A stretch of DNA of 64,000 nucleotides from G016756615 sp035556195 (GCA_035556195.1 DATMFK010000013.1:62001-126000), one strand, 5' to 3'. Numbered from the stretch's first letter, positions 1-9,143 are shown. Translations and numbers: made by a program. Notes: generated by a model not told the origin, from the sequence alone.

Positions 1-717
1 GGTGTTGTAGCTGGCCTCCTCGCTCAGCAGGAAAGCGACGAGCGCGGCGACTTCGCTCGGCTCTCCATTGCGTTCGATCGCGCGAAAACCGCTGCCCCAG
101 GCGCCGGCGCCCGCCGTTGCGGCAAGATCGACCGTCATCTGGCTGTTGATCACGCCGGGTGCGATGGCATTGACCCGGATGCCGTGGCGCGCGTTCTCCA
201 GCGCCGCCGAATTGCTCAACGCGACGACCGCCCGCTTCGAGGCGCCGTAGAGCGCCCGATCGGCGCGCGCTTTCAGCGCCGCGACGCTGGCGAAATTGAC
301 GACCGCGCCGCCGCGCCCCTGCTTGATCATCTGCAGCAAGGCGGCGCGCATCGTCAGGAAGACGCCACGGACGTTGACGCGATAGATCAGGTCGAAGTCC
401 TCGGGGCTGAGGCTGGTGATCGGACCCGAGGGACCTAGGATGCCGATCGCGTTGGCCAGCAAGTCGATCCCGCCGAAGATCTCGACCGCCCGGTCGATCA
501 CGAATTGCGCGCCGTGCTCGTCCGCCAGATCGGCCTGTGCCGTGGCCAGCTTGGCGCCGGCGTAGCGCTCCGCGATCGCGGCGAGCGCATCGGCGTTGCG
601 ATCGGCCAGCACGACGGAGCACCCTTCCTCGAGCAGCCGGGCCGCGACCGCCGACCCGATGGCCCCAGCGCCGCCGGACACCACGGCGACCTTGCCCTCG
701 AGACCCTTGAATGCCAT
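1..717 (-). CDS. SDR family oxidoreductase (3' end cut by window)
   Basis: This is a short-chain dehydrogenase/reductase, an NAD(P)-dependent cytoplasmic oxidoreductase. Only the first 239 residues lie in the window and the C-terminus is missing. A Rossmann nucleotide-binding motif SGGAGAIG sits at residues 14-21, where SDRs usually have TGxxxGIG. An NAIG variant of the NAG motif follows, and the catalytic YGASK (Tyr157, Lys161) is intact. The start is the ATG at 717. The gene lies 50 bp downstream of, and on the same strand as, a Liv-type binding protein, so a shared catabolic operon is likely. The substrate cannot be read from sequence. Confidence 0.88.
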   Translation of the reverse strand, partial: MAFKGLEGKVAVVSGGAGAIGSAVAARLLEEGCSVVLADRNADALAAIAERYAGAKLATAQADLADEHGAQFVIDRAVEIFGGIDLLANAIGILGPSGPITSLSPEDFDLIYRVNVRGVFLTMRAALLQMIKQGRGGAVVNFASVAALKARADRALYGASKRAVVALSNSAALENARHGIRVNAIAPGVINSQMTVDLAATAGAGAWGSGFRAIERNGEPSEVAALVAFLLSEEASYNT

Positions 718-767
718 GCGAATACCTTCCCATAGGGCAGCGATCGCCGCCTCGCTCGTCGCTTCTG

Positions 768-2027
768 CTATTCCACCACGATCGCCTTGCCCGGCGTCGC
801 CGGCCCGAGAAGGTCGGCGCCCGGCAGCTTGACATGGCTTTCGACGGCCCAGCCGGGCTCCTCTTCCTTCGGGCCGAGCTTGATGATGTTAATATCGGCG
901 ACGACCTGATGGTCTTCCTTGCGGAAGGAAAGCGGCCCCTTGGCGCTCTCGAAATTGACATTCTCGAGCGCGGCGATGACGGCGTCCGTCTCCGTGTTGC
1001 CGGCGGCCTGTATGGCGTGAGCATAAGCGGTGATCGCCATATGGGCCGGTCCGACATAGCCGGTGGGAACCTTGTCTCCGGTTCGCTGGACATAGGCTTC
1101 GTAGAGCTCGCGTCCGGCTTTGATGTCCTGGTAGGATTCGTAGTACCAGTGGCTCCCGGACCAGAAATTGTTCGGCAGATTCTGCTTCAGCGTCTTCGCG
1201 AACAGGATCTCGCCGCTGAGATCCATGAAGACCTTGACCTTCTTGGCGAGCCCGAAAGGCCGGGCCTGGTTGAGCATTGTCAGCAGGTCTTCGCCGGTAA
1301 GCGACTGGTAGAGCCCCTGAACCGGTTGCCGCACGAGGCTGGCGATCTGGTTCTTGAAATCGATCGCCCCCCACTTGAACAGAACCGGGTCCGTGATCTC
1401 GACCTCCGTCTTGGCAATGCTCGGATAGAATTTCTTCAGCCCCGCCGAATAGGAGCGCCACAAGGCGTGCCCGAATTCGACGTCGGGCAGGATACCGCCC
1501 CAGTTCGTAACGTCCGGATGCCGTTCAGCGACGAGTTGCGCCTGCGCCTGGGCCCGGCTGTAGGCGCTGTCGGTGATGCGGAAGAAGTTGCGGTTGAAGG
1601 ACTCGTGCGTCAACGAGTCGGCCACCGAGCCGATCGTCATGAAGACGCTCTTCGATTCCGGCATGATACCCGCGACCGAAAGGGCCGAAGGCGTGTTCAG
1701 GCCGCCGATCACGAGATTGATCCCCTGCCCGGTCAGCTCCTTGGCCGCCGCAATCGCCGCATTGGGGTTCGCCTTGTCGTCCTGATAGATGATCTCCAGC
1801 GTGCGTCCCATGATGCCGCCGGCGGCATTGATCTGGTCGACGGCGATCTGCGCCGACAACTGGCAGTCCGCCGAATAGGTCGACTGCGCGCCTGAAAGCG
1901 GCAAGAGGATACCGATGCGGATCGGATCCTTGGACTGGGCCCATGCCCTGGTGGTGAAGCCGGTCGCGGCTGCCCCGATGGCCGCGGCGCCGGCGCCCAC
2001 GAAGGTGCGACGAGAGATCGAAGACAT
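768..2027 (-). CDS. ABC transporter substrate-binding protein, LivJ-type (Tat-exported)
   Basis: A 419-aa periplasmic binding protein of the branched-chain amino acid/amide (Peripla_BP_6) family. The N-terminus carries a twin-arginine signal (SRRTFVGAG) followed by an Ala-rich hydrophobic stretch ending AWAQ, so folded export by Tat is expected. The mature part begins with the family-typical IRIGILLPLSGAQ and continues with the DDKANPN region. No permease or ATPase genes are adjacent in the window; they may lie beyond position 1 or elsewhere. The SDR gene downstream is probably co-transcribed. The ligand is unknown, though neighbouring thioesterase and TetR genes suggest an acyl or aromatic catabolic setting. 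Confidence 0.9.
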   Translation of the reverse strand: MSSISRRTFVGAGAAAIGAAATGFTTRAWAQSKDPIRIGILLPLSGAQSTYSADCQLSAQIAVDQINAAGGIMGRTLEIIYQDDKANPNAAIAAAKELTGQGINLVIGGLNTPSALSVAGIMPESKSVFMTIGSVADSLTHESFNRNFFRITDSAYSRAQAQAQLVAERHPDVTNWGGILPDVEFGHALWRSYSAGLKKFYPSIAKTEVEITDPVLFKWGAIDFKNQIASLVRQPVQGLYQSLTGEDLLTMLNQARPFGLAKKVKVFMDLSGEILFAKTLKQNLPNNFWSGSHWYYESYQDIKAGRELYEAYVQRTGDKVPTGYVGPAHMAITAYAHAIQAAGNTETDAVIAALENVNFESAKGPLSFRKEDHQVVADINIIKLGPKEEEPGWAVESHVKLPGADLLGPATPGKAIVVE

Positions 2028-2337
2028 TCCATATCCTCCCTGGTGATGGCGGGCGTGGCAGCCACCCGATCGCGGGCTCTCCCCCCGGCGACGCGAGGGA
2101 GATCATCACAGCGGGACCGTGGCTGTCAATCGAATTCGAATTCGAATTCGGATTTTTCGCGTGACGGAGATGCAGCTTTGCCCTGCCTTGACCACGTCCG
2201 GGACTCTCTAGAAACCCTTGGCAAAAGAGGCAAAATTCGGCCGATGCGTTCACCCGACCGTGCAGCGGTTTGGGTAACCACATGCACGAAACCATTAGCG
2301 CGAAGCATGTCGCGCAAATCAACTTGCGCGACATGCT
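2028..2337. other. Intergenic region with two perfect palindromes
   Basis: No gene is seen in this 310-bp stretch. It should contain the promoter of the binding-protein gene (minus strand). It carries the 20-bp palindrome at 2131-2150 and, abutting the TetR stop codon, the 15-bp-stem hairpin at 2303-2338, both listed separately. Confidence 0.6.
2131..2150. promoter_or_regulatory. 20-bp perfect palindrome upstream of LivJ-type gene (candidate operator)
   Basis: The stretch CGAATTCGAATTCGAATTCG equals its own reverse complement. It lies about 105 bp upstream of the binding-protein ATG and next to a TetR gene, a typical position for an operator. Its core TTCGAATTCGAA recurs at 54999-55010. That TetR binds here is only an inference. 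Confidence 0.4.
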
Positions 2338-2338
2338 T
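2303..2338. repeat. AAGCATGTCGC palindromic repeat, possible terminator of the TetR gene
   Basis: A perfect 15-bp stem (AAGCATGTCGCGCAA and its complement TTGCGCGACATGCTT) surrounds a 6-nt loop. It touches the stop codon of the TetR gene, so it may end that transcript, although no T-run follows. A related copy lies at 4392-4429. Elements of this sequence are widespread in Mesorhizobium-like genomes. Confidence 0.7.
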
Positions 2339-3042
2339 TAGCGTCGGCGGATTCCCTCGAAGAGCAGGATGGTGACCTGGTCCGCGATCTGCGATGGCGT
2401 CAGGCGGCCTTGCCGGTACCATTCCACCGACCAGTTCATCATGCCGATCAGCAGCAACCGGATCACCGATAGATCGACGTCGTCGCGGACGAGCCCCTCC
2501 TCCCTGGCCTCGTTGAGCAGCGCGCGCCAGAGCTGGGCGTTCTCGTCGAGGACACGGAGAAATCGCTCGCGCAGCCTGGCCGGAAGCTGGTCGAAGATGC
2601 GCATATGCGCGGCAATGTACTCATCGCCGGCAAGGACCACCTCGAGATGGCCATGGATCGCCGCGGTGATGCGGTCGCGCACGTCGGCATCCGGCTGCAG
2701 CGCGTTGATCGCGTCGATGACCCGATCCTGGGTCCGCTGATTGGCGACGCGCAGCACCTCGGCCACGATCGCCTCACGTGATTCGAAATGGTAATAGATG
2801 CTGCCGGTCTGGGTGCGCGCGCGCTTGGCAATGTCGCTGAGCCGCGTCAAGGCATAGCCCTTGCGGCAGAACACATGGGCGGCGGCATCGACAATGCGGC
2901 TTCGCGTTACTTCGGCCTTCCTGAGCTTCCTCACGGCGGCACGCTGATCGTCCGCCGCGGGCTTGCTTTTGCCGGAGTTCCGGGGGGGCGGCGCCGGCGG
3001 GAGTGCGACATCCTGCGGAGCGCGGGAACGAGTATGGGCCAT
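2338..3042 (-). CDS. TetR/AcrR family transcriptional regulator
   Basis: A helix-turn-helix repressor with the DNA-binding domain at about residues 45-90 (RIVDAAAHVFCRKGYALTRL, then IYYHFESREAIVAEVL) and a C-terminal ligand-binding helical domain. The N-terminal 40 residues are Pro/Ala-rich and disordered. An alternative in-frame start at 3069 would overlap the upstream thioesterase gene by 11 bp; ATG 3042 is preferred because it follows an AGGAAGAG. The gene sits directly behind the thioesterase on the same strand, so it is probably co-transcribed and autoregulated. The effector is unknown; an acyl-CoA or aromatic acid is a guess from context. Confidence 0.9.
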   Translation of the reverse strand: MAHTRSRAPQDVALPPAPPPRNSGKSKPAADDQRAAVRKLRKAEVTRSRIVDAAAHVFCRKGYALTRLSDIAKRARTQTGSIYYHFESREAIVAEVLRVANQRTQDRVIDAINALQPDADVRDRITAAIHGHLEVVLAGDEYIAAHMRIFDQLPARLRERFLRVLDENAQLWRALLNEAREEGLVRDDVDLSVIRLLLIGMMNWSVEWYRQGRLTPSQIADQVTILLFEGIRRR

Positions 3043-3058
3043 GGCAATCGCGCTCTTC

Positions 3059-3571
3059 CTAGCTCGCACGTGAACGTTCGAAACCCTTCAACCTCTGGAC
3101 GCCGTCGGGCAACGGGACGGATCGATGCAGAGCCAGCTGCTCCTGCAATCGTTGATGGAGATCGGCCGGCATCGATACCACCTTGGGCGGTGGCCCGAGC
3201 CTAACATGGATGATCCGGTATTGAACCAAGGCCGCAAGGAAGTTGCGCGATGTGTTGATCACCTCGAACAGCACCCGGATGCGCTTGTCGTCCACCTCGA
3301 CCAGGCGCGTGGTCACGGTGATTTCGTCACCCAGAAGCATCTCCCGCAAATAGGCGACGTCGGCGTCGATCACGAAGTTCGACTCCCCGGTACGCCTGCG
3401 GAAGTCCTCGCCATAATCCCAGGAATCATGCGCCGCCATCGCCGGCTCCTTGACGATGGCCAGATAGTAGCAGGCATTCATATGATTGTTGGTGTCGATC
3501 CACTCGGGACGCACCTGAAGCTTTGACTGATGAAGACGGGGATCCGGCAACGGCACTTCCCACCTCGTCAT
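3059..3571 (-). CDS. Acyl-CoA thioesterase-like hot-dog fold protein
   Basis: A 170-aa single hot-dog domain protein of the 4-hydroxybenzoyl-CoA thioesterase/FabZ-like superfamily. The catalytic-loop signature appears as VRPEWIDTNNHMNACYYL, with the Asp and the NNHMN turn typical of these thioesterases. It would hydrolyse an acyl-CoA in the cytoplasm. It is the first gene of a two-gene unit with the TetR regulator. Similar proteins occur in carnitine/betaine degradation loci, but nothing here fixes the substrate. Confidence 0.75.
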   Translation of the reverse strand: MTRWEVPLPDPRLHQSKLQVRPEWIDTNNHMNACYYLAIVKEPAMAAHDSWDYGEDFRRRTGESNFVIDADVAYLREMLLGDEITVTTRLVEVDDKRIRVLFEVINTSRNFLAALVQYRIIHVRLGPPPKVVSMPADLHQRLQEQLALHRSVPLPDGVQRLKGFERSRAS

Positions 3572-3640
3572 TCCTACCTCCGACCTGCTTTCGGCTGTCT
3601 CCCTCCTATGGGCAGGACCTTGTCCACGTCAACATTTTTC

Positions 3641-3657
3641 GAATCCTGATTTGATTC
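3641..3657. promoter_or_regulatory. GAATC-N7-GATTC inverted repeat upstream of thioesterase-TetR unit
   Basis: A 5-bp inverted repeat with a 7-bp spacer lies 70 bp upstream of the first gene of the TetR-containing unit. Its size and location would suit a TetR-type operator. The repeat is short and could be chance. Confidence 0.2.
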
Positions 3658-3790
3658 TGGCACCGGACGATGCGGCAGACATCCTGGGGCTTTCCTTGCC
3701 TCTGCTTTCTTTGGACGAATGCCTTGATGGCGGATTTGCAGGCATCGCAGCGGCGCCCGGAGGTGCAGCCTCCTGCGGCCGGCGCCCTGC

Positions 3791-4318
3791 TCAGTGCACC
3801 ACCACGCCCAGTTTCTGGCGGAGCTTGTGCATGCGCATCTCGAGCATCGGCAGCGGCGGGCCTCCGGCAGTCGCGACGCGCCGCGTCATGGTGATGAGGT
3901 CGCCTTTTTCCGCTTCATTGAGCCGCTCGCGCAGGAGAGGCGCCAGCGTGTCGATCACCACGCCCGCGTCGCCCACCCGGCCGGTCGCCCATTTCGCGTA
4001 GTCGATGGCGTCATGGGCCTTGCCCTGGGCGGCCACGCCGACAATGACCTTGCGCAGCGCCTGCTCGCGCTCCCTGGTCATGCGCGGCCCGTCGGTTGCC
4101 ACGGCAAGGATGAGCGTCGCGGCGGCAACCACCGGGTCGTCGATCGCCGTGAGCGCCGATACTTCGTCCTTGCCTTCGAGCCGTTCCCGTCGAACAGATC
4201 CGCGTACCCGTCCGAGAACGTCGGCAACGTCGTTGGCTGCTTCCTTGATCATCTTGCGCCGGTACCACCACAGCACTGCTGCCACGAGCAGGACGATCAC
4301 GATGAAAATAACGGGCAT
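3791..4318 (-). CDS. Membrane-anchored TerB-like helical protein
   Basis: A 175-aa protein with one N-terminal transmembrane helix (residues 3-19) followed by basic residues WYRRKMIKE, implying a cytoplasmic C-terminal body. The rest is all-helical, with a segment DDPVVAAATLILAVATDGPRM that resembles TerB/DnaJ-associated helical domains. No catalytic motif is visible. It is monocistronic between a repeat element and a 219-bp non-coding stretch. The family assignment is tentative; 'conserved membrane protein' is the safe reading. Confidence 0.6.
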   Translation of the reverse strand: MPVIFIVIVLLVAAVLWWYRRKMIKEAANDVADVLGRVRGSVRRERLEGKDEVSALTAIDDPVVAAATLILAVATDGPRMTREREQALRKVIVGVAAQGKAHDAIDYAKWATGRVGDAGVVIDTLAPLLRERLNEAEKGDLITMTRRVATAGGPPLPMLEMRMHKLRQKLGVVVH

Positions 4319-4391
4319 TCAAGCGGACTCCCTATGGCAGCCCGCCACAATAGAACATCGAAGCCGGATGAGGGAATCTGATTCGCGCCTA

Positions 4392-4429
4392 AAGCATGTC
4401 GCGCGGGATCGGATTCGGGCGACATGCTT
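4392..4429. repeat. AAGCATGTCGC palindromic repeat, second copy
   Basis: An 11-bp inverted repeat AAGCATGTCGC/GCGACATGCTT with a 16-nt spacer. It matches the outer arms of the element at 2303-2338, but the central part has diverged. It lies between the EamA and TerB-like genes and could act as a transcript end. Confidence 0.65.
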
Positions 4430-4448
4430 CAGATGTTTGTTCTTGCCG

Positions 4449-5312
4449 CTATTTCGCGAAACGCCGGGAGCCGGCAACGCAGAGTACGACGGCGGCAGTG
4501 ACGGCCACCATCAGCATGCTCACGGCTTCGCCGAGCAGGAAGGCCGCCAAAGTCAGGCCGAAAAAAGGCTGCAGCAACTGCAACTGGCCAACGCCGGCGA
4601 TGCCGCCGAGCGCCAGACCGCGATACCAGAAGACGAAGCCGATGAGCATCGAGAAGAGCGACACATAGGCGAGGCCGATCCAGGCCGGCTCGCCGATGCC
4701 GTTCCATGACGCCGGCGAAGTGGCGAGCGTCAGCACGCCCATGACGGGCAGCGACAGCACCAGGGCCCAGCAGATCACCTGCCATCCGCCTAGCCTGCGC
4801 GACAGCTTCGCACCCTCCGCATAGCCGAGCCCGCACACCACGATTGCCGCGAGCATCAGAAGGTCTCCCGCCGGCGACGCCGAGAAACCCTGGACAAGCG
4901 CGAAGCCCGCCACCAGGGCGCTGCCGAAGCCTGAAAACAGCCAGAACAGCGGGCGCGGCCGCTCGCCGGCGCGAAGGACCCCGAAGATCGCGGTCGCCAG
5001 CGGCAGCAGCCCGACGAAGACGATCGAATGCGCCGAAGTGACGTGCTTGAGCGCCAGCGCCGTCAACAGGGGGAAGCCGACCACCACGCCGAGCGACACG
5101 ATGAGGAGCGGAACGAGATCGCCGCGTTGCGGCCGCTTCTGCCGCATCGCGACAAGCAGCAAGGCAGAGAGAAGACCGGCGATCGTCGCGCGCGCCGTCG
5201 TCAGGAAAACCGGGTCGAACTCGGCCACGGCGACGCGCGTCGCAGGCAAGGAGCCGCTGAAGATCAGCACACCCAGCAATCCGTTGATCCAGCCTTCGGT
5301 CGTCTTGTCCAT
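4449..5312 (-). CDS. EamA/DMT-superfamily permease
   Basis: A 287-aa inner-membrane protein with about ten transmembrane helices arranged as two EamA repeats. Family-like segments include LIFSGSLPATRVAVAEFDP near the N-terminus and GIAGVGQLQLLQPFFGL near the C-terminus. Start ATG 5312 gives the usual DMT length; an upstream extension would run into the divergent regulator. It is transcribed away from the MocR-type gene with 109 bp between them, the classical arrangement for a regulator and its exporter target. It probably exports an amino acid or vitamin-related metabolite. Confidence 0.88.
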   Translation of the reverse strand: MDKTTEGWINGLLGVLIFSGSLPATRVAVAEFDPVFLTTARATIAGLLSALLLVAMRQKRPQRGDLVPLLIVSLGVVVGFPLLTALALKHVTSAHSIVFVGLLPLATAIFGVLRAGERPRPLFWLFSGFGSALVAGFALVQGFSASPAGDLLMLAAIVVCGLGYAEGAKLSRRLGGWQVICWALVLSLPVMGVLTLATSPASWNGIGEPAWIGLAYVSLFSMLIGFVFWYRGLALGGIAGVGQLQLLQPFFGLTLAAFLLGEAVSMLMVAVTAAVVLCVAGSRRFAK

Positions 5313-5421
5313 CGCGAGCCCAGCCCTTCGTTTCGACGCATCTGTTCGCCGAAGCCCTTGTCTTTTCCAGAGACGGTGCATTACGATTTCGACGAACTGT
5401 ATTGGAGAAGGTGGCAGTACG

Positions 5422-6825
5422 GTGGACCGATCGGCATCCAACGAATCCGAGGGCACACGGGTCGGACGCGTGATGGGGGCCATCCGCGACCGCATCGCCC
5501 GTCGTTCCCTTACCCCCGGGTCGAGGCTTCCCTCGATCCGCGCCTTCGCCGAAACCATGCAGGTGTCGAAGTCGACCGTGGTGGAGGCCTATGACAGGCT
5601 GGCGGCCGAGGGGACGATCCGTTCGCGACCCGGCTCCGGCTTTTACGTCGCAGCGCCCCTGGCGCCGCTGGCCCTGGCCGAGATCGGCCCGCGCCTCGAC
5701 CAGGCCGTCGACCCGTTCTGGGTGTCGCGGCAGTCGCTGGAAGCCGGGACCGACCTGCTCAAGCCCGGCTGCGGGTGGCTCCCCGCCGAATGGATGCCGG
5801 TCGAGAGCCTGCGGCGCGCGTTGCGCGGCATCGTCCGGGCGGCGGAGCCGGCGACGCTCACCGACTACGGCTCGCCGCGCGGGCTTCCGGCCTTGCGCCA
5901 GCTACTGGCCCGCCGCATGGCCGAGCGCGGCATCGAGACCGCGCCCGACCAGATCCTGATCACAGAATCCTGCACGCAGGCCCTGGACCTGCTCTGCCGG
6001 TTCCTGATCGAGCCCGGCGATTCCGTGCTCGTCGACGACCCCTGCTACTTCAATTTCCTCGCGCTCCTGCGCGCGCACCGGGCGAGGGTCGTGGGCGTTC
6101 CGCTGACGCCGACGGGACCGGATCTCAGGCTCTTCGCCCAGGCCCTGTCGGAACACAGGCCTCGCCTCTACATCACCAATTCCGGCCTGCAGAACCCGAC
6201 GGGCGCCTCGTTGCAGCCAAGCGTCGCGCACCGGCTCCTGAAGCTCGCGGCGGAACACGAGCTGATCGTCATCGAAGACGACATCTTCGCCGACTTCGAG
6301 CATGAGCCGGCGCCGCGCCTTGCCGAGCTCGACGGGCTCGAGCGGGTGATCCGCATCGCCAGCTGCTCGAAGACGCTCTCGGCTTCGGTGCGCTGCGGCT
6401 ACATCGCCGGCCCGCGCGACTGGATCGACAATCTGGTCGACCTCAGGATCGCCACCGACTTTTCGAGCCGCCGGCTTTCTGCCGAACTCGTCCTCACGGC
6501 CCTCACCGACGGCAGCTACCGCAAGCATATGGAGGCGCTGCGCGCGCGGCTCTCGAAAGCCATGGCCGCCACCAACCGCCGGTTGAAGGGACTGGGCATC
6601 GAACCATGGCTGGAGCCGGTGGCGGGCATGTTCCTATGGTGCCGCCTGCCGGATGGGCTCGACGCCGGCGAGGTCGCGCGCCGGGCCCTCGCGGAAAAGC
6701 TGGTGCTTGCGCCAGGCAACGCGTTCAGCCCATCCCAGACCGCGCCGCACTTCATGCGCTTCAACGTCGCCCAATGCGGAGACGAGAGGGTTTTCAAGGT
6801 GCTGGAGAGGGCGATGCGGGGATAG
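5422..6825 (+). CDS. MocR/PdxR-like regulator (GntR HTH fused to class I aminotransferase)
   Basis: A 467-aa fusion: an N-terminal GntR winged helix at about residues 12-75 (GSRLPSIRAFAETMQVSKST) and a PLP-binding aminotransferase fold over the rest. The PLP-lysine region is SCSKTLSASVRCGYIAG and the NPTGASLQPS loop is present. GTG 5422 is chosen because it gives the family length and no ATG precedes the HTH. It is divergent from the EamA permease and likely controls it through the shared 109-bp region. The effector may be PLP or an amino-acid adduct. Confidence 0.9.
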   Translation: MDRSASNESEGTRVGRVMGAIRDRIARRSLTPGSRLPSIRAFAETMQVSKSTVVEAYDRLAAEGTIRSRPGSGFYVAAPLAPLALAEIGPRLDQAVDPFWVSRQSLEAGTDLLKPGCGWLPAEWMPVESLRRALRGIVRAAEPATLTDYGSPRGLPALRQLLARRMAERGIETAPDQILITESCTQALDLLCRFLIEPGDSVLVDDPCYFNFLALLRAHRARVVGVPLTPTGPDLRLFAQALSEHRPRLYITNSGLQNPTGASLQPSVAHRLLKLAAEHELIVIEDDIFADFEHEPAPRLAELDGLERVIRIASCSKTLSASVRCGYIAGPRDWIDNLVDLRIATDFSSRRLSAELVLTALTDGSYRKHMEALRARLSKAMAATNRRLKGLGIEPWLEPVAGMFLWCRLPDGLDAGEVARRALAEKLVLAPGNAFSPSQTAPHFMRFNVAQCGDERVFKVLERAMRG

Positions 6826-6931
6826 ACAATAGCGGCGCGTTCTCACGCGCAAGCTCTCTTGCAGGTCCCCCTCTCGTACGCTCCTTGGTGCGAAACTGCG
6901 GCCGAGGCGGCACTTTCTGAGCCTGTTCGTA

Positions 6932-9022
6932 CTACTTCCACATCCCTCGCATGCGGCTCCTCAGGTCGATCTCGACGCGCGGCTGGCCGATGCGCCCCTG
7001 CGGCATCGGCGCCGGCGGCCAGGCGACGCGCTCGAAGCGGTCGAGGATGTGGTCGGGGATGAAGCGCGTGCGCGAGGCATAGACGTGGCGGTCGCCGTTG
7101 CGGGCCTGGCCGTGCGTGAAGAAGCGCTGCGGCGTGATCAGATGGAGCGAATCCTTGGCCCGCGTCATCGCCACATAGAGCAGCCGGCGCTCCTCCTCGA
7201 TCTCGTGCTTTTCGCCCACGGCGAGATCGATCGGCATGCAACCGTCGACCGCGTTGAGAACGAAGACCTTCTTCCACTCCTGGCCTTTCGCGGAATGGAT
7301 CGTCGACAGGATCAGATAGTCTTCGTCGAGATGCGGCGGGCCGGGCTGGTCGCTCACCGCATCCGGCGGATCGAGGGTGAGGTCGGTCAGGAAGCGCTCG
7401 CGCGAGCCGTAGGCGGCGGCGATTTGCTCGAGCTGCAGAAGGTCGGCGCGGCGGGCGGCGGCGTCCTCGTGGATGCGTTCGAGATGCGGCTCGTACCATA
7501 GCCGTGCCTGCTCGAGATCGGCCGGCCAGCTCGCGGAACGCAAGCGAAGGCCGGAGAACAGCGCCAGGAACGCTGGCCAGTCGGCCTCCGCCCGCTGCGG
7601 CACGCGGAAGGCCGAGAGGCCCATGACCGCGTCGAGCGCGCCTTCCATCGTCTCGACAACCTGCCCCGCCGTCGTCGGGCCGACGCCCGGCAGGAGTTGC
7701 AGCACCCGGAAACCGGCGACCCGGTCGCGCGGGTTCTCGGCGAAGCGCAGCACCGCCAGCACGTCCTTGACATGGGCGGCATCCAAAAACTTCAGCCCGC
7801 CGAACTTCACGAAAGGGATGTTGCGGCGGGTGAGCTCGATCTCCAGCGGCCCGCTGTGATGGGAGGCGCGGAAGAGCACCGCCTGCTGCTTGAGCGCGGT
7901 TCCGCTCTCGCGCTCCTCCAGGATGCGCTCGCAGACATAGCTTGCCTGGCCGGTCTCGTCGCGCACGGTCACCAGCCGAGGCTTTTCCGACGATCTGCGC
8001 TCGGTCCATAGGTTCTTGGTGAAGCGCTCGGCGGCTTCGCCGATCACCGCATTGGCGGCAGCGAGGATCGTGTCGGTCGAACGATAGTTGCGGTCGAGCG
8101 TCACAGTCTGCGCCGGGGCCGGGAACAGGCCGGGAAAATCGAGGATGTTGCGCACCTCGGCGGCGCGGAAGGAGTAGATCGACTGGGCATCGTCGCCGAC
8201 CACGGTCAGCCCTCGCCCGTCCGGCTTCAACGCCGTCAGGATCGAGGCCTGCAGGCGGTTGGTGTCCTGATACTCGTCGACTAATATGTGGTCGAAACGG
8301 TCGCCGAGCTCTTCCGCGAGGGCCGGCTCTCCCACCATGCCGGCCCAGTAGAGCAGCAGGTCGTCGTAATCGAGCACGTTCTGGGCCTGCTTGGCCTCGA
8401 CATAAGACGCGAACAGCTCCTTCAGCGCATCGGCCCATTCCCGGCACCAGGGAAAGGCCTCGGCAAGCACCTCCTCGAGCGGCAGCTGCGCGTTGACGGC
8501 GCGCGAATAGATGGCGAGGCAGGTGCCCTTGGTCGGGAAGCGGTTCTCGGTCTTCGACAGCCCGAGCTCGTGGCGGACGAGATTCATCAGGTCGGCGGAA
8601 TCCTCCCGGTCGTGAATGGTGAAGGCCGGATCGAGGCCGACCTCCGGCGCAAGCTCGCGCAACAGCCTTGCCCCGATGGCGTGGAAGGTGCCGGCCCAGG
8701 AGAGACCGTCGGCCAGGATCGCGGCTTTCTCGCCCATCACCTCGCCGGCGATGCGCTCGACCCGCCGGGTCATCTCGGCCGCCGCCCGGCGCGAAAAGGT
8801 CATCAGCAGGATGCGCCTGGGATCGGCGCCGTTGACGATGAGGTGGGCGACCCGATGCGCCAGCGTGTTGGTTTTGCCCGAGCCGGCGCCCGCGATGATC
8901 AGCAGCGGTTCGCCCACGCTGCCTTCGCCATGCTGGACGGCCGCCCGCTGCGCATCGTTGAGCTTGGTGAGATAGGCGGGCTGGAAGATCGAATCAGGCG
9001 CGGCGATGTTCATGCGCGGCAT
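6932..9022 (-). CDS. UvrD/Rep-family ATP-dependent DNA helicase
   Basis: A 696-aa superfamily 1A helicase. Motif I (Walker A) is AGAGSGKT with Lys50, motif II is DEYQDTNR, motif III GDDAQSIYSFR, motif IV region LDRNYRST, and motif VI VAMTRAK near the C-terminus. It should unwind DNA 3'-5' in repair or replication restart. Two ATGs are possible, 9022 and 9013, and neither has a strong ribosome-binding site. It is monocistronic, convergent with the MocR gene, and the start region borders a rhizobial repeat. It is slightly shorter than E. coli UvrD and lacks its long C-terminal tail. Confidence 0.92.
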   Translation of the reverse strand: MPRMNIAAPDSIFQPAYLTKLNDAQRAAVQHGEGSVGEPLLIIAGAGSGKTNTLAHRVAHLIVNGADPRRILLMTFSRRAAAEMTRRVERIAGEVMGEKAAILADGLSWAGTFHAIGARLLRELAPEVGLDPAFTIHDREDSADLMNLVRHELGLSKTENRFPTKGTCLAIYSRAVNAQLPLEEVLAEAFPWCREWADALKELFASYVEAKQAQNVLDYDDLLLYWAGMVGEPALAEELGDRFDHILVDEYQDTNRLQASILTALKPDGRGLTVVGDDAQSIYSFRAAEVRNILDFPGLFPAPAQTVTLDRNYRSTDTILAAANAVIGEAAERFTKNLWTERRSSEKPRLVTVRDETGQASYVCERILEERESGTALKQQAVLFRASHHSGPLEIELTRRNIPFVKFGGLKFLDAAHVKDVLAVLRFAENPRDRVAGFRVLQLLPGVGPTTAGQVVETMEGALDAVMGLSAFRVPQRAEADWPAFLALFSGLRLRSASWPADLEQARLWYEPHLERIHEDAAARRADLLQLEQIAAAYGSRERFLTDLTLDPPDAVSDQPGPPHLDEDYLILSTIHSAKGQEWKKVFVLNAVDGCMPIDLAVGEKHEIEEERRLLYVAMTRAKDSLHLITPQRFFTHGQARNGDRHVYASRTRFIPDHILDRFERVAWPPAPMPQGRIGQPRVEIDLRSRMRGMWK

Positions 9023-9143
9023 GAAGCATCGTTTCCGTTTCGTTCGCAATGCGCACGCCGCTCCCGGATTGCCTTCGGCACAATTTCCCTGCGTGAGATC
9101 GCGTTCTATCCTGTCGCTGTCGGGCCGATTCGGCGTGCCCGCT

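Noticed and set aside
711..1895. 394-codon plus-strand frame opposite the LivJ-type binding protein
   Set aside because: It is antisense to a clear Tat-exported binding protein and shows no domain of its own.
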